Below are positions 24,514-33,043 of a stretch of DNA of 64,000 bases, piece after piece. The stretch comes from Paraburkholderia nodosa DSM 21604 (GTDB taxonomy: Bacteria; Pseudomonadota; Gammaproteobacteria; Burkholderiales; Burkholderiaceae). Each line of letters opens with the position of its first letter. Position 1 is the first letter of the stretch. The notes under the pieces are model-generated. The model searched no databases. It had not been told where the DNA came from and was given only the letters and a program-made list of their open reading frames with translations. A program made the position numbers and the translations under genes. Where the stretch lies: positions 186,503 through 250,502 of the forward strand of contig NZ_JAFA01000009.1 in assembly GCF_000519185.1 (NCBI RefSeq). The letters are read 5' to 3'.

Positions 24514-26001
24514 ATGCCGAGAACCGCGCAGGCCGCAGAGATGCCATCGTTCGGCACGCTGGACCGGGAGGCCGGCAATCTCAGCCGCCAGGTCGCAGAG
24601 GCGTTGCGCGAAGCGGTGCGCAAAGGCGATCTGCGGCCCGCCGATGCATTGCCTTCCACCCGCGCGCTCGCCACTTCGCTCCAGGTGGCGCGCGGCACGG
24701 TGGTCGAGGCCTACGAGCAACTGATCGCCGAGGGCTTTCTTGAATCGAAGGCCGGAGCCGGTACCCGCGTGGCGCTCGCGCTGGCGGAGCCGCCGCCCGC
24801 ACGCGAGCCCCGCGTGGCCTCCGGGCAGGCCGCGCAAGCCGGGCTGCCGGAACGCGCCGAAACGTTCGCCAGGATCGGACGCGAGTTCAAGCCACTTCCT
24901 CCGGTGCCGTTCGCCATTTCGGTGCCAACGGGCTTGACCGCGCCCGGCGACATCTGGCGCCGGCTCGGCAACCGCTTGCGCGCGCGGGGTCCGGCCTCGC
25001 CGACCGGATACGCCGACCCGCAAGGCGCATTGGCGCTGCGCGAAGCGATTGCCGATTATGTGCGCAAGTCCCGCTCGGTGCGCTGCGAAGCGGATCAGGT
25101 CATCGTGACGAGCGGCACCCAGCAGGGGCTCTTTCTCGCAAGCCAGGTGCTGTTGGGGCCGCGCGACCAGGCATGGGTCGAGAACCCGGCCTACCGTGGC
25201 GTCACCGCCATCCTCGAAAGCCTGCCGTACCGTGACGCCATGGTGCGCGTGCCAGTGGACGCCGAGGGTCTCGATGTCGAGGCCGGCATTCGCATGGCGC
25301 CGAAGGCGCGCGTGGCGTTCGTCACGCCCTCGCATCAATATCCGCTCGGCATGCCGCTGAGCATGGCGCGGCGCGCGGCGTTGCTCGCTTGGGCGCGCTC
25401 GGCGCATGGCTGGGTCGTCGAAGACGACTACGACAGCGAACTGCGCTACGAGGGCTATCCGTTTCCGGCGCTGCAGGGCCTCGCGCCGGATCGCGTGGTG
25501 TATCTCGGCACCTTCAGCAAGATCCTGTTTCCCTCATTGCGGCTTGGCTATGTCGTCGTGCCGCCCAGTCTCGTGGATGCATTCTGCGGCGCGCGCGTGC
25601 TCATGGACCGCCATCCGCCGACGGCCGATCAACACGTGCTCGCGGCCTTCATGACCGAGGGGCACCTCGAGCGACACGTCCGCAAGGTGCGCAACGTCTA
25701 TGCCGAGCAGCGGCTCAGCCTGATCGCAACGCTCGAAGCGCTCTTGCCCCGTGAGCTGGCGTGGATCGAGCCCGGTGATCAGGGCATGCATCTCGTGCTC
25801 TGGCTCTCCGCGAGGCTGGACGATCACCAGATCGTGCGGCTCGCGGCGAACGAGGGGATCGCAGTGCGGGCAGCGTCGCCCATGTTCGCCAAGGGCACCG
25901 CGCGCCCAGGGCTCATCCTCGGCTTTGGCGGCTTTAGCAGCGCGCAAATGAAAGCGGCCGCGCAGCGCCTCGCCGCCGTGATCGCCGCGGCGGCGAAATG
26001 A
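24514..26001 (+). CDS. MocR-family regulator (GntR HTH fused to aminotransferase domain)
   Basis: A 495-residue PLP-dependent regulator. The N-terminal GntR winged helix (about 20-90) shows L-P-S-T-R-A-L-A-T-S-L-Q-V-A-R-G-T-V-V-E-A-Y. The fold-I aminotransferase-like domain (about 130-490) includes T-S-G-T-Q-Q-G-L, E-D-D-Y-D-S-E-L-R and G-T-F-S-K-I-L-F-P-S-L-R-L-G-Y with the PLP lysine. Family members sense PLP or amino compounds. It is divergent from paiB-cupin and carries a candidate direct-repeat operator in the spacer, so it likely regulates those genes and itself. Confidence 0.92.
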   Translation: MPRTAQAAEMPSFGTLDREAGNLSRQVAEALREAVRKGDLRPADALPSTRALATSLQVARGTVVEAYEQLIAEGFLESKAGAGTRVALALAEPPPAREPRVASGQAAQAGLPERAETFARIGREFKPLPPVPFAISVPTGLTAPGDIWRRLGNRLRARGPASPTGYADPQGALALREAIADYVRKSRSVRCEADQVIVTSGTQQGLFLASQVLLGPRDQAWVENPAYRGVTAILESLPYRDAMVRVPVDAEGLDVEAGIRMAPKARVAFVTPSHQYPLGMPLSMARRAALLAWARSAHGWVVEDDYDSELRYEGYPFPALQGLAPDRVVYLGTFSKILFPSLRLGYVVVPPSLVDAFCGARVLMDRHPPTADQHVLAAFMTEGHLERHVRKVRNVYAEQRLSLIATLEALLPRELAWIEPGDQGMHLVLWLSARLDDHQIVRLAANEGIAVRAASPMFAKGTARPGLILGFGGFSSAQMKAAAQRLAAVIAAAAK

Positions 26002-26008
26002 AGCGAGG

Positions 26009-26968
26009 CTAAGCGCTTCGGGCTACTGGATATCGCTGCGACTTGCTCAATTCGATAGCGAGGAAGTCGACGAACGCCCGAATGCGCGTGGAAAGCTGGT
26101 GCCGCTGCGCATACACGGCATAGATGTCCGCGCCCGGCGTTTCATACTCGGGCAGCACGACCACGAGCCGCCCGTCCGCCAGATATTCGTTGATGTCCCA
26201 TTCTGCGCGCATCAAAATGCCGTGCCCGTCCAGCGCCCACTTCACGGCAATCTCGCCGTCGTTGGTCGTGAGATTGCCATTGATCCGGACTGCTTCCGAT
26301 TTGCGCGCACTGCCGCGCTCGTTCGAAAGCCGCCACACGCCATAGGCTTCGTCGCCCTGGCGAATGCTGATGCAGTTGTGCTTCACGAGGTCGTGCGCCG
26401 TGGCGGGCGTACCCCGGCTCGCGAGATAGGCGGGCGAAGCGCACAGCAAACGCCGGTTCGCCGCGAGACGCCGCGCGATCACGCGCGTATCGGGCGGCTC
26501 GCCGAAGCGGATGCAGACATCGTATGAATCTTCCGTGAGCGGCGGAGGCATGACCGAAAGCTGAAGCTGCACGGAAACCTGCGGATACTGCGCGACGAAA
26601 CGCGAAAGCGCCGGCCCGATATGGCTGCGCCCAAAGCCGAGCGTCGCGTTCACGCGCAGCAACCCCTTGGGATGCTTCCTCGAGCCGCCCAGCAGCTCGC
26701 CCAGCTCGTCGATCTCGTCGAGAATGCGGCGCGCGTGCTCCAGGTACACCTCGCCTTCGGGCGTCAGCATCATGCGGCGGGTCGTGCGGTTCACGAGCGG
26801 CACCCCGGCGCGCTCCTCCATTTGCGCGAGCCGCTTGCTCACGGCAGCGGGCGTGAGGCCCAGCTCGCGCGCAGCGGCGCTCAGGCTGCCCGAGGACGCG
26901 AGCGTCGAGAAAAAGCCCAGATCGGCGGGCTGAACGGTGTCGGTCACGGTCGCCACTTGTGAATTCAA
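26009..26968 (-). CDS. LysR-family regulator of the tartrate/malate cluster
   Basis: A 319-residue DmlR-like LysR regulator. The DNA-binding part has G-S-L-S-A-A-A-R-E-L-G-L-T-P-A-A-V-S-K-R and M-E-E-R-A-G-V-P-L-V-N-R-T-T-R-R, with the effector domain from about 105. No ATG precedes the domain: TTG at 26968 gives the listed length and GTG at 26956 is an alternative. It is divergent from the tartrate/malate dehydrogenase gene with an 89-bp spacer, the same arrangement as dmlR-dmlA in E. coli. Confidence 0.88.
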   Translation of the reverse strand: MNSQVATVTDTVQPADLGFFSTLASSGSLSAAARELGLTPAAVSKRLAQMEERAGVPLVNRTTRRMMLTPEGEVYLEHARRILDEIDELGELLGGSRKHPKGLLRVNATLGFGRSHIGPALSRFVAQYPQVSVQLQLSVMPPPLTEDSYDVCIRFGEPPDTRVIARRLAANRRLLCASPAYLASRGTPATAHDLVKHNCISIRQGDEAYGVWRLSNERGSARKSEAVRINGNLTTNDGEIAVKWALDGHGILMRAEWDINEYLADGRLVVVLPEYETPGADIYAVYAQRHQLSTRIRAFVDFLAIELSKSQRYPVARSA

Positions 26969-27057
26969 GTTAAGGATGCTTTGAGTCTAGCACCGGTTTT
27001 TGAACCGGGAGTTCGGTAAAGTGAACCCACACTGGCCACACTTCACAGGAACGAGAC

Positions 27058-28140
27058 ATGAAGACCTATCGCATCGCAACCATTCCCGGCGACGGCATCG
27101 GCAAGGAAGTCGTGCCCGCGGGCAAGGAGGTGCTGGAAGCGCTTGCGAAAACCACCCAGCGCTTCGCGTTCGAATTCGAAAACTTCGACTGGGGCGCCGA
27201 CTACTACCGCCAGCACGGCGTGATGATGCCGGCCGACGGGCTCGACGCCATCCGCAACAAGGACGCCATTCTGTTCGGCTCCGCGGGCGACCCCGACGTG
27301 CCCGACCACATCACGCTCTGGGGCCTGCGCCTGAAGATCTGCCAGGGCCTCGATCAGTACGCGAACGTACGGCCCACGCGCATCCTGCCCGGCATCGACG
27401 CGCCCTTGAAGCGCTGCAAGCCCGAAGACCTGAACTGGGTAATCGTGCGCGAGAACTCCGAAGGCGAGTATTCGGGCGTGGGCGGCCGCGTGCACCAGGG
27501 TCATCCGCTCGAAGCCGCAACCGATGTGTCGATCCTCACGCGCGCCGGGGTCGAGCGCATCCTGCGCTTTGCGTTCCGCCTCGCGCAGTCGCGCCCCCGC
27601 AAGCTGCTCACGGTCATCACCAAAAGCAACGCGCAACGCCACGCCATGGTGATGTGGGACGAGATCGCGCAGCAGATTTCGCAGGAGTTCCCGGACGTGA
27701 AGTGGGACAAGGAGCTGGTGGACGCCGCCACGGCGCGCATGGTCAACCGCCCGGCTTCGCTCGATACGATCGTCGCGACCAACCTGCACGCGGATATTCT
27801 CAGCGACCTCGCCGCCGCGCTCGCGGGTAGCCTGGGCATTGCGCCGACCGGCAACATCGACCCCGAGCGGCGTTATCCGTCGATGTTCGAGCCGATCCAC
27901 GGTTCGGCCTTCGACATCATGGGCAAGGGGCTCGCCAATCCGATCGGCACGTTCTGGTCGGTCGTGATGCTGCTCGAGCACCTCGGCGAAACCGAAGCCG
28001 CCGCTCATGTGATGCAAGCCATCGAGACCGTGACTGCCAACCCCGCGCTGCACACCGGCGACCTCGGCGGCAAGGCAACCACCGCGCAGGTCACGGCCGC
28101 GGTGTGCGAACTCGTCGAAAAGGCAGCCGTCGCTGCCTGA
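27058..28140 (+). CDS. ttuC: Tartrate dehydrogenase / D-malate dehydrogenase
   Basis: A 360-residue cytoplasmic beta-decarboxylating dehydrogenase of the isocitrate/isopropylmalate family. Landmarks are I-P-G-D-G-I-G-K-E-V near the N-terminus, the substrate-binding R-E-N-S-E-G-E-Y region (about residue 135), T-N-L-H-A-D-I-L-S-D-L metal-ligand Asp residues, and F-E-P-I-H-G-S-A-F-D for NAD. The residues fit the TtuC/DmlA subgroup rather than LeuB. It uses NAD+ and a divalent cation on tartrate and D-malate. It is followed after 88 bp by the transporter gene. Confidence 0.9.
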   Translation: MKTYRIATIPGDGIGKEVVPAGKEVLEALAKTTQRFAFEFENFDWGADYYRQHGVMMPADGLDAIRNKDAILFGSAGDPDVPDHITLWGLRLKICQGLDQYANVRPTRILPGIDAPLKRCKPEDLNWVIVRENSEGEYSGVGGRVHQGHPLEAATDVSILTRAGVERILRFAFRLAQSRPRKLLTVITKSNAQRHAMVMWDEIAQQISQEFPDVKWDKELVDAATARMVNRPASLDTIVATNLHADILSDLAAALAGSLGIAPTGNIDPERRYPSMFEPIHGSAFDIMGKGLANPIGTFWSVVMLLEHLGETEAAAHVMQAIETVTANPALHTGDLGGKATTAQVTAAVCELVEKAAVAA

Positions 28141-28228
28141 GCGCCAGCGCGCCGTAAAAAAGCCGACACGGGGGCGTGACACAAAAAAGACCCGCGCGCC
28201 CCCGCCAAACCCTCCAAGGAGGAGACAC

Positions 28229-29536
28229 TTGAATTCGGATACCGAAGCAATCGTCACGCGCAAACTCATGTGGCGCATCATCCCGTTCGTCATGCTGCTC
28301 TATTTCGTGAGCTTTCTCGACCGGGTCAACGTGGGCTTCGCGGCAATGACGATGAACAAGGCGATTGGCCTTTCGCCGACGGCGTTCGGCCTGGGCGGCG
28401 GCCTTTTCTTCATCGGCTACTTTCTGTTCGAAGTGCCGTCGAACCTCATCTTGCACCGCGTGGGCGCGCGCATCTGGATCGCGCGCGTCATGGTCACGTG
28501 GGGCATTGTCTCGGCGGCGTCCGCCTTTGTGACCGGCCCCACGAGTTTCTATGCGCTGCGTTTTTTGCTCGGCGTGGCGGAAGCGGGCTTTTTCCCCGGC
28601 ATCATCCTCTACCTGAGCCTCTGGTTCCCGACGAAGCAACGCGCGGCAGCGGCCGCCTGGTTCATGGCGGCCGCGCCGATTTCGACGGCGCTCGGTTCGC
28701 CGATTTCCGGCGCGCTCATGCAATTGCCGCCCATGTTCGGTCTCGCCAACTGGCAACTGCTTTACGTGATCGAAGCGATTCCTGCCGTGCTGCTAGGTTT
28801 CGTGGTCCTGAAGGCGCTCACCGATGCGCCCTCGAAAGCGCGCTGGCTTGAGCCGCAAGAGCGCGACTGGCTCATGGCGAAGCTCGCCGAGGAAGCGAGG
28901 GCCCGCGAGGGGCACGCCGGCCATACGGCAGGGGCGCTGAGCGCCCTGCGCGACCCGCGCGTGCTGGCGCTCGCGCTGATCTACTTCGGCACCTCGGCCG
29001 GCCTTTACACGCTGGGCCTGTGGGCGCCGCTCATCATCCGGCAATATGGCTTCAGTTCGCTCGAAACCGGGCTGCTGAATGCGATTCCGAGCATCGTGGC
29101 GGTCGTCGCCATGATTCTCTGGGCGCGGCACTCCGACCGCACGACAGAGCGCACCTGGCACGTCGTGATTCCCTGCGTGCTGGCATGCGTGGGTTTTATC
29201 TTCGCGGGACAGGCCAGCACCGCGCTGATGATCGTGCTGGCGCTCGTGGTGGTCAATATCGGCATCAGCGCCGCCAAGGCGCCGCTCTGGGCCATGCCCA
29301 GCATGTTTCTGTCCGGCGCGGGGGCCGCAGCGGGCATCGCCATGATCAATTCGATCGGCAATCTCGGCGGGTTCGTCGGGCCCGCCGTGATCGGATGGCT
29401 GAAGACTCAGACCGGGAGCTATGCCGCGGGCTTGTATGTCGTTGGCGCGACGCTCGCGCTTTCCGCGGTCGTTACGCTGATGCTGAGTCGCAAAGCGAGC
29501 CAGCCGGTGATGGCGCAGGTGAGGCACGATCACTGA
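28229..29536 (+). CDS. ttuB: MFS tartrate-type transporter
   Basis: A 435-residue inner-membrane permease with about 12 helices. It has F-L-D-R-V-N-V-G-F-A-A in helix 1, a P-S-N-L-I-L-H-R-V-G-A-R-I-W loop and G-V-A-E-A-G-F-F-P-G in helix 4, as in the TtuB/phthalate permease branch of the anion:cation symporters. It starts with TTG at 28229, supported by AAGGAGGAG upstream; no suitable ATG exists near the N-terminus. Cotranscription with ttuC gives uptake plus oxidation of tartrate or malate. Confidence 0.88.
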   Translation: MNSDTEAIVTRKLMWRIIPFVMLLYFVSFLDRVNVGFAAMTMNKAIGLSPTAFGLGGGLFFIGYFLFEVPSNLILHRVGARIWIARVMVTWGIVSAASAFVTGPTSFYALRFLLGVAEAGFFPGIILYLSLWFPTKQRAAAAAWFMAAAPISTALGSPISGALMQLPPMFGLANWQLLYVIEAIPAVLLGFVVLKALTDAPSKARWLEPQERDWLMAKLAEEARAREGHAGHTAGALSALRDPRVLALALIYFGTSAGLYTLGLWAPLIIRQYGFSSLETGLLNAIPSIVAVVAMILWARHSDRTTERTWHVVIPCVLACVGFIFAGQASTALMIVLALVVVNIGISAAKAPLWAMPSMFLSGAGAAAGIAMINSIGNLGGFVGPAVIGWLKTQTGSYAAGLYVVGATLALSAVVTLMLSRKASQPVMAQVRHDH

Positions 29537-29577
29537 AGGGGCAGGCTCTCGCGCGGCGTCGCCGTCGCGCGGGAATC

Positions 29578-29589
29578 CGTATCGATACG
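29578..29589. repeat. Perfect 12-bp palindrome
   Basis: CGTATCGATACG lies 42 bp after the ttuB stop. It is preceded by a GC-rich imperfect hairpin (29549-29572) that could serve as terminator. Otherwise 29537-29720 shows no clear gene. Confidence 0.4.
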
Positions 29590-29720
29590 CGCTCTTCACC
29601 GATCCCATGCGACCATGAAACGCTACCGCAACTCATGCATCGCCTTCGATCCTCGGCGCGGCGGCCTTCGATTACGCGACCTCCACGACGCGCACCGACA
29701 TCCTGAGCGCCCCCGCGCTC

Positions 29721-30002
29721 GTGCACGGCCCGGACGCCTTCACAAATTCGCGCCTTGCCGTCTTCCTGCGCACCGTACCGAAGGCCTCCGCCATCATCGG
29801 CCTTACGCTTAACTTGTTGACGCTTTCGATTTGCTTCCTCGTGTTCCGCTATTTCGGCTTCCTTGTCGATGCCGCATCGATCTTCGTCATTCTTTCCGCG
29901 GTCATGGGCAGCTTCTTCACCATCTCCCTCATGGAGCCGGAAGCGCAAAACGCATCCAGCTCCGTCAAGGCGCCCGGAACGGGCGCGTCGCTCAACACTT
30001 AA
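29721..30002 (+). CDS. Candidate small two-helix membrane protein
   Basis: A 93-codon frame opening at GTG 29721 encodes two hydrophobic segments (about residues 23-45 and 49-70) and a polar Ala/Ser-rich tail. The frame is open further upstream to 29619 without an ATG. An ATG at 29615 in another frame could be joined only by a frameshift, so the N-terminus is doubtful. No family was recognised. It lies just before the lrgA gene and may be a small membrane partner or a decayed gene. Confidence 0.4.
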   Translation: MHGPDAFTNSRLAVFLRTVPKASAIIGLTLNLLTLSICFLVFRYFGFLVDAASIFVILSAVMGSFFTISLMEPEAQNASSSVKAPGTGASLNT

Positions 30003-30063
30003 CGATTTCTTCAGTTGCCGTCCATGTTTTCGCTCGCGAGGTGGGCGGATACTGCCGGCGTGT

Positions 30064-30090
30064 CGTTGCGTTCGTTGCGTCCGTTGCGTT
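30064..30090 (+). repeat. Three tandem 9-bp repeats upstream of lrgA
   Basis: CGTTGCGTT, CGTTGCGTC and CGTTGCGTT follow each other without spacer, ending six bases before the lrgA ribosome-binding site (GGAG at 30096-30099). They lie in the probable leader. Confidence 0.7.
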
Positions 30091-30106
30091 CCTTCGGAGC
30101 TTGCCG

Positions 30107-30535
30107 ATGCACCACCCCGCCCCAATGCATGCCCCGGCGCCAGTCAAGGCGGACCTGGCGTTCGTGCGCACGTTCGCGCTGCTCGTCGCGCTACAGGGCG
30201 CCGGAGAATGGATCGCGTGGATCGCGCGCGTGCCTGTTCCCGGCCCGGTCATCGGCCTCGTGCTGCTGCTCTGTCTGCTTTCAGCGGCGCCCCGGGTCGA
30301 GCGCGACGTGGAAGGTCCGGCGCTCGGGTTGCTCAATCATCTTTCGCTCTTGTTCATCCCAGCTGGCGCAGGCGTGTTCGCGCTTGCCGGCGTGTTGAAG
30401 GGTCAACTATTCGCCATTGCGGTCGCCATCGTGGTGAGCACTGCCCTTTCGATTGCCGCCGGCGGACTCGTGACTTGCGCGTTGCTCGAAAGAAAGACGA
30501 AACAATCGATGCCGTCCGCGAAGATCGAACCATGA
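30107..30535 (+). CDS. lrgA: CidA/LrgA-family holin-like membrane protein
   Basis: A 142-residue inner-membrane protein with about four helices. The family motif P-V-P-G-P-V-I-G-L-V-L-L (about residues 42-53) and L-L-N-H-L-S-L-L-F-I-P-A-G-A-G-V (about 77-92) identify CidA/LrgA. The ATG at 30107 has GGAG seven bases upstream. Members form holin-like pores affecting autolysis and overflow metabolite (pyruvate/acetate) traffic. It is followed directly by lrgB. Confidence 0.9.
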   Translation: MHHPAPMHAPAPVKADLAFVRTFALLVALQGAGEWIAWIARVPVPGPVIGLVLLLCLLSAAPRVERDVEGPALGLLNHLSLLFIPAGAGVFALAGVLKGQLFAIAVAIVVSTALSIAAGGLVTCALLERKTKQSMPSAKIEP

Positions 30536-30579
30536 GCGGCTACGGCGGATTTGCGCCGGTATGCGCGAGGAGACCCACC

Positions 30580-31320
30580 ATGCCTGAACACGCGGTGCCT
30601 GCTTTCATCGGCGCGTGGCTCACGAGTTCGGATGTACCTGCCATCGCCGCGACGATCGGCGTCTATCTGCTCGCCTGCTGGATACACCAGCGCTGCGGCC
30701 GCAATCCTTTGGCAAACCCTGTCGCGATCGCGGTCCTGCTGCTCACCGGTCTGCTGAAGTCAGGCGGCATTCCTTACCAGGCCTATTTCGAGCACGCGCG
30801 CTTCATTCATTTTCTGCTCGGGCCGGCGATCGTGGCGCTTGCGGTGCCGCTCCATCGTCAACTGCAAAAACTGCGCAACGCTTTCGTTCCGCTGGTGTGC
30901 GGCCTGCTCGCCGGCAGCTGCGTGGCCGTCGTTTCGGCCGTGGCGATTGCCGTGATGTTCGGCTGCGAGCCCGCAACGGTCGCCTCGCTCGCGCCAAAGT
31001 CGGTCACCGCGGCCATTGGCATGCTGATCTCCGCCAAAGTAGGCGGCATGCCTGCGTTGACGGCCGCCATCGTGATCGCCACCGGCATTTCGGGCGCCGT
31101 CATGGGGACCTTCATCCTGGGCGTGCTCGGCATCCAGCGCGACGACGCGCGCGGCTTCGCCATCGGCGTGGCCTCGCATGGCATCGGCACGGCCCGGGCG
31201 TTCCAGATCAGCGAGGAGGCGGGCGCGTTTGCCGGACTCGGTATGGCGATGAACGGCACGATTTCCGCACTCGTCCTGCCCTTCTTGCTCCCCATGGTCA
31301 TTGCCCACGTCACCGGGTGA
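30580..31320 (+). CDS. lrgB: LrgB-family membrane protein
   Basis: A 246-residue inner-membrane protein with about seven helices. L-L-K-S-G-G-I-P-Y, L-G-P-A-I-V-A-L-A-V-P-L, S-V-T-A-A-I-G-M and G-V-A-S-H-G-I-G-T-A-R-A are diagnostic of LrgB. The ATG at 30580 has GAGGAG upstream. A second in-frame ATG at 30532 overlaps the lrgA stop (ATGA) and would add 16 residues. The protein works with LrgA in the same operon. Confidence 0.92.
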   Translation: MPEHAVPAFIGAWLTSSDVPAIAATIGVYLLACWIHQRCGRNPLANPVAIAVLLLTGLLKSGGIPYQAYFEHARFIHFLLGPAIVALAVPLHRQLQKLRNAFVPLVCGLLAGSCVAVVSAVAIAVMFGCEPATVASLAPKSVTAAIGMLISAKVGGMPALTAAIVIATGISGAVMGTFILGVLGIQRDDARGFAIGVASHGIGTARAFQISEEAGAFAGLGMAMNGTISALVLPFLLPMVIAHVTG

Positions 31321-31385
31321 CCTCAGTGCTACATTACGATCCTGATTGCCCGACAACAGGAAGTCATGCAAGGCACGGAGCGCGA

Positions 31386-31793
31386 ATGACCCCATCGGAA
31401 CGGATTGACCAGCTAATCGCGGAACTCACCGACTGGCGCCGCGAAACCTTCGCCGCAATGCGCGAGGCCATTCTCGCAGCCGACCCGGCGATCGTCGAGG
31501 AATGGAAATACATGGGCAGCCCCGTGTGGTATCGGGACGGCATGATCGCCGTGGGCAATGCACACAAGGGCAAGGTGAAGCTCACGTTCCTGGACGGCGC
31601 GAGCCTGCCCGATCCGAAGCAGCTGTTCAACGCCGGGCTCGACGGCAACGCGCGACGCGCCATCGACTATCTCGAGGGCGACAAGGTCGACAAGCGCGCG
31701 CTGACGGCACTCATTCGCGCAGCGATCGAATTCAACGAGGGCAAAGCGAAGAAAAAGGCGCCTGCCAAACCGCGCGCCCGCAAAACGGCCTGA
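31386..31793 (+). CDS. DUF1801 domain protein
   Basis: A 135-residue cytoplasmic protein of the DUF1801/YdhG-like fold. Segments are I-V-E-E-W-K-Y-M-G-S-P-V-W-Y and K-V-K-L-T-F-L-D-G-A, with a Lys/Ala-rich tail (K-K-K-A-P-A-K-P-R-A-R-K). The tail could bind nucleic acid, but the function of the family is unknown. It stands alone 65 bp after lrgB. Confidence 0.85.
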   Translation: MTPSERIDQLIAELTDWRRETFAAMREAILAADPAIVEEWKYMGSPVWYRDGMIAVGNAHKGKVKLTFLDGASLPDPKQLFNAGLDGNARRAIDYLEGDKVDKRALTALIRAAIEFNEGKAKKKAPAKPRARKTA

Positions 31794-31816
31794 CGCGAGC
31801 GCCAGGCGCCTTCGCC

Positions 31817-32926
31817 TCAGGCATCGGCTTCGCTCACCTCGCGAATGGGAATCACGGTGCGCTCGCCGCAATCGCGCAGCAGGTCGCGCAATTCGTTGAT
31901 GACGGGAAAGACCTCGTGATTCCAGTCGGCGCCCTGGTTGTCGTGCGCCGCCTGTTCGAGTTCGACGATGGTGCGGTCTTCCTTGAAGATGCGCTCCGTG
32001 AACCAGACCAGCAGCGGCCACGCCGCGTCGAGCAGGAACGGAATGGCGGGCCTGCGGACCGAAAGGAGACCGAATGTCCGGTTCGTGCGCTGACGCGCGT
32101 CGAGCGGCACATAGACGATCCACAGGTCCATGAGGAGCGAGTCGTCGCTCGAGCGTATTTTCAGCGTCTGATACGGATATTCCGTGCGGATCGTCATCAC
32201 GCTCTGGTCGCTCGGGTCCGCGCGGTTCTTGCTCGCGCCGAACACGAGCGCCTCGCCCGCGGGCTGCTTGCCCTCCATGCGAACGAACGTGTAGTCCACT
32301 TCAATGGAGTTCTCGCCGCGCCGCCGGCCGAGCGAGCGCGCCCGCATCTGGCCCATCTGGCGGCGGTGCAAGAACTGGTGATTCATGTCCATCAGATTCT
32401 CGTGCATGAACGAGTAGTGACACTTCACCTCGCGCCCGAAACGGCGCGTCTTGTATGCCTTGTCCGTGACCGAATCCAGCACGGGCAGCGGAGTTTCTTC
32501 GGCGAGCGTGGCGTTGCCGGGAAAGACGAAGATCATGCCGTGCGCCTCGCGGCACGGATAGGCGCGCACGCCGTTGGGCAGACGCTCCCGTCCAAGGTAA
32601 GGCACGTCCACGCATTGGCCCGAACAATCGTAGGTCCAGCCGTGGTAGCCGCAGCGAAGCGACTCGCCGTCCACCACGCCCGCATGCAGCGGCACCTGGC
32701 GGTGAGCGCAGCGGTCTTCGAGCGCGTGCACCGCGCCTGACGCGGTGCGAAAGAGCACGATGGGCTCGCCGGCGAAATGCGTGCCCAGCGTCTTGCCGGG
32801 CTTGAGTTCGCGCGACCAGGCGAGCGGATACCAGTGATCGGGATGAATGGGCACCCGGCGCAGGTCGCGCGGTTCTTGCAAATGTGACTCGATCGTATAG
32901 CCGTCGGGGAAAGGCATTGCGCGCAT
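31817..32926 (-). CDS. Rieske [2Fe-2S] aromatic ring-hydroxylating oxygenase subunit
   Basis: A 369-residue cytoplasmic oxygenase, VanA/PobA-like in size. The Rieske cluster motif is C-A-H-R-Q-V-P-L-H (about residue 74) with C-G-Y-H 17 residues later. The mononuclear iron site follows as H-E-N-L-M-D-M-N-H-Q-F-L-H (about 185-197), supplying Asp/His ligands. The ATG at 32926 has AAGGAG upstream; an earlier in-frame ATG at 33016 has none. Such enzymes demethylate or hydroxylate aromatic acids or N/O-methyl compounds with a separate reductase. No reductase gene is adjacent. The LysR gene upstream on the same strand is a likely regulator. Confidence 0.9.
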   Translation of the reverse strand: MRAMPFPDGYTIESHLQEPRDLRRVPIHPDHWYPLAWSRELKPGKTLGTHFAGEPIVLFRTASGAVHALEDRCAHRQVPLHAGVVDGESLRCGYHGWTYDCSGQCVDVPYLGRERLPNGVRAYPCREAHGMIFVFPGNATLAEETPLPVLDSVTDKAYKTRRFGREVKCHYSFMHENLMDMNHQFLHRRQMGQMRARSLGRRRGENSIEVDYTFVRMEGKQPAGEALVFGASKNRADPSDQSVMTIRTEYPYQTLKIRSSDDSLLMDLWIVYVPLDARQRTNRTFGLLSVRRPAIPFLLDAAWPLLVWFTERIFKEDRTIVELEQAAHDNQGADWNHEVFPVINELRDLLRDCGERTVIPIREVSEADA

Positions 32927-33043
32927 GCGGAGAATCTCCTTGTCGAGTCCGTCGATATCGTCGTTATCGTCGTTCTGGAAAATCAATGGTTGGACGCAAA
33001 TCTCATGCCCGATCATTCAACGCGATTGCGGCATGGGTGTCGA

